A DNA stretch of 64,000 nucleotides, from the NCBI GenBank assembly GCA_945910005.1, contig OX246747.1, positions 10,852,225 through 10,916,224 of the forward strand, read 5' to 3'. A program made the position numbers and the translations under genes. Positions 56,295 to 64,000 of this stretch are shown in pieces; positions within the stretch are counted from its first letter, which is position 1, and each line of letters begins with the position of its first letter. Below the pieces are notes generated by a model that was not told the origin of the DNA, made no database searches, and saw only the letters and a program-made list of their open reading frames with translations. Source of the stretch: Isoperla grammatica. Taxonomy: Eukaryota; Arthropoda; Insecta; Plecoptera; Perlodidae.

Positions 56295-59200
56295 ATGACA
56301 ACTAAACCCAAGAGAAAATGTGTGGGAAAACGTCTAAATAACACACAAATCGAAGAATCACTAAATAGAGACGAGAGCGATGATGAATTCGACATTAATG
56401 ATTTACCAATCATATTTAATTTCCCAACAGCTGATGAAGGTAGGCCCTTGAGCCTATAGGGCCCTAGCACAGGCTATGTAGGTATTTTATTATGTATCAT
56501 GGTCTAGGCTCTAGGCCTACAACACACCTAGGAATTAAGTAGGCCTAGGCTAAGCCTTTAGTCAGGGAGAAAATAGTTGAACGAAAGTTGTGTAGGCCTG
56601 GCCATTACTCTGGGAGAAAGAGTTCAATGAAAGTTGAGTAGGGCCTAGGCCTAGGTCTACGCTTTCGTCAAGGAGAAAAGAGCCTTCGTAGCTATATCCG
56701 TTTCAACTTGGAGAATCATAGACGTGTTCTGTTGAATACTCACGTTAGCAGTTGTGAACGTACACAGAGGACAATTATTAAAGTACACCTTTTTGTTTTT
56801 GCAGAAAATAATGCATCCCAAGAGATAATTGCAGAGGTAATCTTGACCAACGCTCAAGACAGTGGAGATGATCTTAGCTTACACCAAAACAGTGATGGGG
56901 ATGTAAACGGACCGGTGCACGAAGACTATGGAGACGATCTCACCTTACTGCAAGTTGGTGGAGAGGATTCAAACGGACCGGTGCACGAAGACTATGGAGA
57001 CGATCTCACCTTACTGCAAGTTGGTGGAGAGGATTCAAACGGACCGGTGCACGAAGACTATGGAGACGATCTCACCTTACTGCAAGTTGGTGGAGAGGAT
57101 TCAAACGGACCGGTGCACGAAGACTATGGAGACGATCTCACCTTACTGCAAGTTGGTGGAGAGGATGTAAACGAACCGGTGCACAAAGACTATGGAGACG
57201 ATCTCACCTTACTGCAAGTTGGTGGAGAGGATGTAAACGAACCGGTGCACAAAGACTATGGAGACGATCTCACCTTACTGCAAGTTGGTGGAGAGGATGT
57301 AAACGAACCGGTGCACGAAGACTATGGAGACGATCTCACCTTACTGCAAGTTGGTGGAGAGGATGTAAACGGACCGGTGCACGAAGACTATGGAGACGAT
57401 CTCACCTTACTGCAAGTTGGTGGAGAGGATTCAAACGGACCGGTGCACGAAGACTATGGAGACGATCTCACCTTACTGCAAGTTGGTGGAGAGGATTCAA
57501 ACGGACCGGTGCACGAAGACTATGGAGACGATCTCACCTTACTGCAAGTTGGTGGAGAGGATTCAAACGGACCGGTGCACGAAGACTATGGAGACGATCT
57601 CACCTTACTGCAAGTTGGTGGAGAGGATTCAAACGGACCGGTGCACGAAGACTATGGAGACGATCTCACCTTACTGCAAGTTGGTGGAGAGGATTCAAAC
57701 GGACCGGTGCACGAAGACTATGGAGACGATCTCACCTTACTGCAAGTTGGTGGAGAGGATGTAAACGAACCGGTGCACAAAGACTATGGAGACGATCTCA
57801 CCTTACTGCAAGTTGGTGGAGAGGATGTAAACGAACCGGTGCACAAAGACTATGGAGACGATCTCACCTTACTGCAAGTTGGTGGAGAGGATGTAAACGA
57901 ACCGGTGCACGAAGACTATGGAGACGATCTCACCTTACTGCAAGTTGGTGGAGAGGATGTAAACGGACCGGTGCACGAAGACTATGGAGACGATCTCACC
58001 TTACTGCAAGTTGGTGGAGAGGATGTAAACGGACCGGTGCACGAAGACTATGGAGACGATCTCACCTTACTGCAAGTTGGTGGAGGATGTAAACGAACCG
58101 GTGCACAAAGACTATGGAGACGATCTCACCTTACTGCAAGTTGGTGGAGAGGATGTAAACGGACCGGTGCACGAAGACTATGGAGACGATCTCACCTTAC
58201 TGCAAGTTGGTGGAGAAGATGTAAACGGACCGGTGCACGAAGACTATGGAGACGATCTCACCTTACTGCAAGTTGGTGGAGGATGTAAACGAACCGGTGC
58301 ACAAAGACTATGGAGACGATCTCACCTTACTGCAAGTTGGTGGAGAGGATGTAAACGGACCGGTGCACGAAGACTATGGAGACGATCTCACCTTACTGCA
58401 AGTTGGTGGAGAGGATGTAAACGGCCAAGTAAATGAACATGATGACGACGGTCAAAACTTACAGCAAGATAATGGAAGTGTGTACGATAGTAATGAAAGC
58501 GAGGGTGAAGAATCGGATACTCACAGCGATCGAGGTACTCATCACAGAAAAAGCAAACCGGATACGTGGAAAAAGAATACTACAAAACGCAAGAGAAGTC
58601 TTGGGAAAGAATACATCGCTAAAAACGTTACATATGCGGCTAAATGCCCCCAAGTAGTACACTGCGAAACATGCAAGTTCAAGTGCACAGACAAATTTAC
58701 CGAAAATGATCGCAAAGTAATATGCAAAGATTATTGGGAATTGGCTGGTTACAATCGGAAGAAAGACTTCTTAATTAATCTTGTTACATCTTCAGCACCC
58801 AAACGTAGAAGACCAAGAGGCAATGGGAAAGAACGAGCCAATTCAAAGGTATACCATTTTCAGAAACAATCAAACATGTTAAGAGTATGCCAATCATTCT
58901 TTTTAAAAACCCTAAACATAAGTCATGGACCTGTGGACACAGCCCTTAGGGGAAAAGGGGAATCTGGGACATTCACATCCAGAGACGAAAGAGGTAAGAA
59001 AGAGCCTGGCAACAAACTTCTTCCCGATCAACTACAGCGGATTAAGTCCCACATCGAAAGCTTTCCAAAAATGGAGTCGCATTACTCCAGGAGTGAAACT
59101 AAGAGGCTCTACTTGGATAGCAAACTAAGCATTCGGAAGATGTTTGAGTTGTATTGTAAGAAATGCACTTTGGATGGTGTTGCTGCATGTTCGCAGAATA

Positions 59201-60162
59201 AATACCGAGATATTTTCTGCAACAATTACAACTATTCATTTTTTAAGCCTAAAAAGGATCAGTGCGCTGTATGTGCTAAGTTCACTGCATTGTCTGAGGA
59301 AGACCGCGAAGGTGACATTGAATACACGACTCACATTAACAGGCGAAATATGGCAAATGCTTTAAAAAATGCACATAAGCAACGGGCAAAAGCAGATGCA
59401 AATTTTCAATCTGTTACTTTTGACCTAGAAAGTGTGCTTCAAATACCATCAAGCGATATTTCCCCTATGTATTATTCTCGTAAGATTTGTGTTTATAATC
59501 TCACAGTTTACGAAGCATCTCCTCCAAATAATGCATACTGCTATGTATGGAGCGAAATTCACGGCAAAAGAGGTAGTTCAGAAATTGGGACATGTTTATT
59601 GAAGTGGCTGACTCAACTCCCTGACAACGTAACGGAAGTATCGATGTTCTCGGATACGTGTGCAGGTCAAAACCGGAACCAGAATGTTGCTGCCCTAATG
59701 ATGTACACAGTACAGAAGTCGAACGTTAAAATAATCGAGCACATATTTTTAGAGAGTGGCCACTCCCATATGGAGTGCGATTCCATGCATAGTGCTATAG
59801 AAAACAGGAAAAAGTTTGTATCTGTGTACACAATCCAAGATTGGATAAATATTTTTCGGTCAGCGCGATCCAACCGTAAACGAAAGGATGCTCTACCGTA
59901 CTTTGTGACGTTGCTTCAGTTTGCCGATTTCTTAGACCTAGAAAACTTGGCCGAAGGTATGATGAAGAACAAAACCCTAGATGTGGAGAAAAATAAAGTG
60001 AATTGGTTAAAGGTCAAGGGTTTCAAGTATGATGCAGCTTTGCCCGGTATTTTGCAATATCGCTATGACTATGATGGGGTCTATAAGCAGATCCGAGTTT
60101 CACGAAAAGGAAGACCTTCACTACCAGCAGACCTAAAAACCAAGTACACAAAAAAAGGCTGA
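56295..60162 (+). CDS. Transposase-like protein, uncharacterised RNase H-like family (probably DUF7869)
   Basis: Two exons: 56295-56439 and 56805 onward. Donor GAAG|GTAGGC and acceptor TTTTTGCAG join in frame. Exon 1 starts MTTKPKRKCVGKR (basic). The second exon has acidic 22-residue repeats, a basic stretch (KKNTTKRKRS), a Cys cluster CPQVVHCETCKFKC, a CAVCAKF pair, and a C-terminal domain with FDLESVL (Asp codon 59422), MFSDTCAGQNRNQN (Asp 59653) and SGHSHMECDSMHSAIE (Asp 59779, Glu 59800). These Asp/Glu positions look like a DDE/D RNase H-type catalytic set. Two 2-base deletions in the repeats (about 58083 and 58279) and a one-base excess near 60157 break the frame. After the last, a further roughly 48 codons (60158-60301) continue with family-like IPEEFHGWYAAL. 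The Pfam name is from memory. Confidence 0.7.
56440..56804 (+). other. Intron of the transposase-like gene
   Basis: 365 bp with GT/AG borders, phase 1, and several TAGGCCTAGG palindromic words. The acceptor has a good T-rich tract (CTTTTTGTTTTTGCAG). Confidence 0.75.
56895..58425 (+). repeat. 66-bp coding tandem repeat, 23 units
   Basis: The unit encodes EDYGDDLTLLQVGGED followed by SNGPVH, VNEPVH or VNGPVH. The period is 66 bp, with CTATGGAGACGATC at 56925, 56991, 57057 and so on to 58373. Units are almost identical in DNA, which implies recent expansion. Two units lack GA in GGAGAGGATG (58083 and 58279), 196 bp apart. Confidence 0.97.
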
Positions 60163-60301
60163 CCTTGTTCGGCTATGCACAACCGGAGCCATACCGGAAG
60201 AGTTTCATGGATGGTATGCAGCTTTGCCAACTTCGACAAGAGTACGAGATGCTGCTCCAGAACCCGGAGTGGAAAGTGATGAAGATAATAGCAATCTCTG
60301 A
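60158..60301 (+). pseudogene. Frameshifted C-terminus of the transposase-like protein
   Basis: Directly past the stop of the main frame, reading one base later gives ADLVRLCTTGAIPEEFHGWY and a stop at 60299-60301. The 'IPxxFxxWYxxL' ending is what I expect at the C-terminus of this family. The shift is at an A7-GG tract (60150-60158), so a sequencing or assembly error is as likely as a mutation. Confidence 0.6.
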
Positions 60302-60640
60302 GATTTCACTGTATTCGCTGTATTTCACTGTATTATTTCACTGTATGTATGCACATCTACTCGATAACTTAATTTCTGTGACGTTGTCAGAATTTTCTTT
60401 GGTTTGTCGATAAGTTGGACACCGGGCAATATCTTACGTCTTAAAACCGAGAACTCTTAAGTTAAACCTAAAATCTCATTCATTTATGTTGACGGTAACT
60501 AAATAGGCCTACAAAGTTTTGTGTGTTCCAATGTCTAAAGTGGCTGACTTTCTGCAAGTTATACTAAAGCGAAAAAAGAAGAAGAAGAAACACATCTCAG
60601 TATTTTTTCAAGTGACTTAACTAATGTAATCTACCATCAT

Positions 60641-60646
60641 AATAAA
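60641..60646 (+). terminator. Candidate poly(A) signal of the transposase-like gene
   Basis: AATAAA lies 340-480 bases after the possible stops, upstream of the right-hand subterminal repeats. Confidence 0.4.
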
Positions 60647-61069
60647 ATCTAACAACTTGCATTACAACTGGGCTTACTTTGATTTTAAAAGTGAATAAGT
60701 CCCTCTGAACATAATCCCTGTCCAAACCAAAACAGCTTAAATCCTTCTCTTAGTAATAACTTTTCAGATATTATTATTTGATCTGATTTGATAGTTTACT
60801 ATGTTACAAAAATGTTTGGTAAAGGTTATAGTGTGACTACATCAATATCTGACTTAAATTTGATTTTACAGGTCAATGCAAACTTTAAAATTCACCTAGC
60901 TCAAAACTGACTTTTTGGACTTAATCAGTTTTACCTCTTACCCCACGATATATCTAAATATGTATTTCCAGACATTTCGAATTTATCAACCCCAGTAACA
61001 ATCGAGGTACCAGAATTAAAATTTGCTATTTACAGTAACATCAGGGCATTATGAAAATAAAATTATTAT

Positions 61070-61798
61070 AACTAGGAAAACGCTCTGTTTGACGCGTTGA
61101 TAAGCGAGCGCGTCCATATCTACGAACGTTCTGGCGAAAAGTTTTCAAAGCTGACAAAAACCACAATTAACAACAATACGAAAATGCGAATTGCAAACAT
61201 TTTTCTAATTTCCATACCTATTATACTTCCCGACATTGTTGAATGCTGTGCAGTGTGCGTTGCTAAGATTTTTATGTGTCATTTTGTCTAGTGTTTTCGC
61301 CGCGGTCCGCCACCGTTACTAACAGTTATTGACAGCAGTAGAAATGTTGCCTCTAATACGTATAAGATCGTTTCTAAGTTAGTACATTTGTGACCGGACA
61401 AAGAGTAACAATAAGATAGCCACCTCACATTTTGGCGTGACTGTGTTTCAGAAAAATATTTTCGAGTAACGTTTGTGTAACTTTGCCAATACTTATCAGA
61501 TCGCCATAAAATAAAAATATTCGTGACCAGAAAAATGTTTGTTAAAATATAGCTTTCTCACATTTTGCAACCATTTTGTTTCAGAAAAATAATTTACATT
61601 AACTTTGGTGTAACTTTGTAACTTTCCAAGCGATTTTGCCACAAAACTATACACATTCAATCCACATCGATGCTTGTGTATGGTCACAATTTCAAGTTGA
61701 TCAGGCTTTCCGTTCGACCGCTATCGACCGACAAAACAAACAAAAACATAACGAAGTGCCATGGACGTACAATAAAGACGCTCGCGTCGCTCGCTTAA
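61070..61798 (+). mobile_element. 0.73-kb AACTAGGAAAACGCTCTG element, copy B
   Basis: Same element as 52853-53581 and, truncated, 32049-32375. AATTATT flanks it on both sides (61061 and 61797), a possible 7-bp target-site duplication. The end reads GCTCGCGTCGCTCGCTTAA. A 64-codon frame near the left end is not clearly preserved in other copies. Confidence 0.85.
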
Positions 61799-61799
61799 T

Positions 61800-62280
61800 T
61801 ATTGTAAATTTATAAAAAGTAAATTATATGGTCGTCCCTACCTCTGGGGGCGCCCGTTGTTGCTACGTTCGTGTTTTCTATGTGGAAAATGCCATGCATG
61901 AAACTGATACCTGGGATCGAAAGATCTGGGAATTGCAAAACAGTGCTATTATTAATTAGGTTGCGGTATATAAACCAATTAAGTGACAATCGTACAAAAA
62001 CTATTGAAGTGGTGTTTTACATAGTTTTGTAAGAACTTTAAATCTAATGGTGTCATTGGGTTTTCTCGAGGTTCAACATTTATTTGTTTACGATCTATCT
62101 AAGTCAGGGGACTCGGATGCGGGCATAGGATTATGATCTTATAACAATTGACAATTGTGTGACAACATATGTGTATGTAATGTACATAAATATTTCACAT
62201 TTCACGAAAAGTTACAAAAAAACACATTTCATATATGTTTCTATTGCTTCATATAAATAAAAATATGGTTGTTTTACTTA
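61800..62280. other. No gene recognised
   Basis: Start of the large intron after the signal-peptide exon on the minus strand; no element recognised. Confidence 0.5.
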
Positions 62281-62281
62281 C

Positions 62282-62336
62282 GGCCAATCAGCAACCAGGC
62301 GAAGCCCACCAAAGTCAGAAAAACGTATATGGACAT
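62282..62336 (-). CDS. Signal-peptide exon, probably of the Ig gene
   Basis: Minus strand: ATG at 62336, MSIYVFLTLVGFAWLLIG, then a split codon at a perfect donor GGCC|GTAAGT. This is a typical hydrophobic signal peptide, and the phase (1) is exactly what the Ig1 exons need. Joined to the Ig1 exon at 45877 it would give Gly-Arg-Val at the border. The intron would be about 16.4 kb and would contain the plus-strand transposase-like element and other repeats. It is the only candidate signal exon I found on this strand. The link to the Ig exons is inference from strand, phase and order. Confidence 0.6.
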
Positions 62337-62392
62337 TTCAAGAATAGTACTAAACTCCTCAGATAAGATAACAGTGCAGACTGAGAAGGTAG

Positions 62393-62425
62393 TGAATGTT
62401 GGACCGCCAGCCAAGCGTATATATA
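62393..62425 (-). promoter_or_regulatory. TATA box and initiator of the minus-strand gene
   Basis: TATATATA at 62425-62418 (minus) lies 32 bases before an initiator-like TTCACT with its A at 62393, about 57 bases before the signal-peptide ATG. The spacing is right for a TATA promoter. Confidence 0.5.
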
Positions 62426-62490
62426 GCAAGGCGTTATCAATTGACCTTTGACTCAATCTGGCTTGGGCAAAACCCGTGGTCCATACTAGA

Positions 62491-63330
62491 TGCAAGACTT
62501 ACACGTGACTTCCCCCCATCTCTGACGAGATAAGTCACAACAGATCACGTGGAGCTGCAACCCCATAATGCGCAGGCACCACTCAGAGCCTAGATATCTC
62601 CCGAGTGGCACCGTAGCACTGTTCCCACCACGAGAACTCCAATATGCAAGACTCACACGTGACCTCCCCCCATCTCTGACGAGATAAGTCACAACAGATC
62701 ACGTGGAGCTGCAACCCCATAATGCGCAGGCACCCCTCAGAGCCTAGATATCTCCCGAGTGGCACCGTAGCACTGTTCCCACCACGAGAACTCCAATATG
62801 CAAGACTCACACGTGACCTCCCCCCATCTCTGACGAGATATGTCATAACAGATCACGTGGAGCTGCAACCCCATAATGCGCAGGCACCACTCGGAGCCTA
62901 GATATCTCCCGAGTGGCACCGTAGCACTGTTCCCACCACGAGAACTTCAATATGCATGACTCACACGTGACCTCCCCCCATCTCTGACGAGATAAGTCAT
63001 AATAGATCACGTGGAGCTGCAACCCCATAATGCGCAGGCACCACTCAGAGCCTAGATATCTCCCGAGTGGTACCGTTGTTCTGTCCTAACCACGAGAACT
63101 CCATCTTATGGACTCGAATGAGACCTCTCCCCAACCCCCGAAAGAGCTGGGTCATATTAGATCACGGGGAGCCACATATCCAAAACGGCGTGTAGGCACC
63201 ACCCAGAGCCTGAATATCTCCCAAATGATACCATGGCGCCTCTCTCCCTCAAGTAGAAAGGGGCAATGCACGACTCGCATCCCTGGACCTCTCCTTATCA
63301 CCGAAGTGATGTCATTTTAGGCCCTGCGAC
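62491..63330. repeat. 154-bp tandem repeat, about 5.5 units
   Basis: Unit starts at 62491, 62645, 62799 and 62953 (154 bp). A fifth and part of a sixth unit (from about 63109 and 63270) are much more diverged. Units contain TCACACGTGACCTCCCCCCA, ACGAGATAAGTCACAACAGA and GGAGCTGCAACCCCATAATG. The array lies directly upstream of the TATA promoter at 62425. Frames through it cycle because 154 is not a multiple of 3, so it is not coding. Confidence 0.93.
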
Positions 63331-64000
63331 CAGTGGCGTAACTAAGGGGGGGTTTTAGGGGGTTTAAATCCCCCCCGAAACTACATCGAGAATGATTTTA
63401 CTTAATACTACATTTACTTAATACTATATTGTAAGATCCTTAAACCACTTCAGTGTCTGTATAACAATCGCAACAAACAACATTTTCATTATATTTATCA
63501 TACCATGCACTTCACTTAGATAAGATATATAATTTTTTTCAATGATTCAATTATACTATTTTTGTGTTCATCTACAACTAATACACCTTTCGCTCGAACC
63601 AGTAAAAGTGAGGGTACATATAAATAAAAATGCATTAATCTAATATTACAATATCACGGTCTGTGAATTAAAATTTAAATAACTTATGTGACTTGTGACC
63701 ACAATGTTTCACTTAATGTTGAGATTATATTGAACCACCATAAAACATTAAAAATACAATTTCTATGCAATTCTTATTTAGAACTATTCTACTTAACACT
63801 GTAACTTCAATATAATACAAACAAAATAGTAGTGGTTCGAGTAGTATTCTTTGAGTCCAAAAGGCACGAAATAATTATAAAAGTGAAAAAAAAATTCGCC
63901 TTCGGCGAAATGGCCTCCAGCGGCTGGGGCTTCGCCCCAGACCCCTTTCAGTCCCCTCATCTCACTTTTCCCTAATAAACCCCCCCCCGAAAAAATTTCT
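63331..64000 (+). mobile_element. Edge of a CAGTGGCGTAACTA-type element
   Basis: CAGTGGCGTAACTAAGGGGG starts at 63331, a start common to many dispersed animal DNA elements. The rest is AT-rich, with two small hairpins at 63891-63940 (TTCGCCTTCGGCGAA; GGGGCTTCGCCCC) and AACCCCCCCCC at the window edge. The other end lies outside. Confidence 0.45.

Larger units (their letters stand above)
55833..60927 (+). mobile_element. Candidate autonomous DNA element with subterminal TAAGTCCA repeats
   Basis: The left flank of the transposase-like gene has four direct copies of TAAGTCCA ending at 55844, 55895, 55935 and 55996. The right flank has TGAATAAGTCC at 60692-60702 and an inverted copy TGGACTTAATCA at 60916-60927, the exact complement of TGATTAAGTCCA at 55985-55996. 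True termini and target-site duplication are not resolved, so the borders are minimal. Short subterminal repeats around a transposase-like gene suggest a self-encoded binding site. This is inference. Confidence 0.5.

Noticed and set aside
56928..57764. Frames repeating METISPYCKLVE with RIQTDRCTKT
   Set aside because: Alternate-frame reading of the 66-bp coding repeat. The acidic frame is the one that joins exon 1 in phase and continues into the conserved domain.
61097..61291. Small protein MISERVHIYERSGEK in the 0.73-kb element
   Set aside because: The corresponding frame at 32076 differs in length-conserving but non-synonymous ways, and it is not clearly open in the third copy (52853-53581). 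No domain; probably chance.
62486..63028. Overlapping minus-strand frames with MTYLVRDGGRSRVSLA
   Set aside because: Produced by the 154-bp tandem repeat, whose length is not a multiple of three. No start context or domain.

Overview
This is a repeat-rich, intron-containing animal genome fragment. It shows spliceosomal introns with GT/AG borders, AATAAA poly(A) signals, SINEs, LINEs, Ty3/Gypsy elements, Polinton-like pieces, foldback elements and several satellites. There is no sign of prokaryotic organisation. Immunoglobulin exons of a GxGLxxGxCGL type and a tRNA-derived SINE body suggest an arthropod, possibly a crustacean. That placement is an inference and not certain.

Layout. 1-1001 is the 3' end of a Ty3/Gypsy element (integrase plus LTR). 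1215-1415 is a small secreted-peptide gene with an amidation-type GRR site. 2.1-5.45 kb holds repeat debris with fragments of a Polinton/adintovirus-like DNA polymerase B and a P-loop ORF. 5445-14539 is a 9.1-kb satellite with a 71-bp unit (about 128 copies). 14.6-26.4 kb holds LINE and Gypsy fragments and SINEs. 26.4-47.2 kb, minus strand, contains two complete sets of three Ig exons (Ig1-Ig2-Ig3) plus a broken third Ig1 exon, all built on phase-1 borders. A matching signal-peptide exon with a TATA box lies at 62.3 kb. It is therefore plausible that one gene, or a recent tandem gene pair, spans about 27-62 kb on the minus strand with TE-filled introns. 47.2-55.8 kb is mostly LINE, SINE and MITE sequence. 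55.8-60.9 kb is a plus-strand, transposase-like gene of an uncharacterised family. It has 23 acidic 22-residue repeats, frameshifts, and short subterminal repeats at its flanks. 61.0-64.0 kb holds a repeated 0.73-kb element, the signal exon, a 154-bp tandem repeat and the edge of a further DNA element.

The most informative material is: (i) a 102-bp array in front of each Ig3 exon that has multiplied the splice acceptor itself (12 acceptors in one paralogue, 3 in the other); (ii) one SINE family with 13 recognisable copies, several with exact target-site duplications, swapped 5' heads and a shared open frame; (iii) the transposase-like element; and (iv) a methylation-like CpG/TpG signature in the 71-bp satellite. 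Most mobile-element reading frames here are decayed. The Ig exons and the small peptide gene are the best candidates for host genes.
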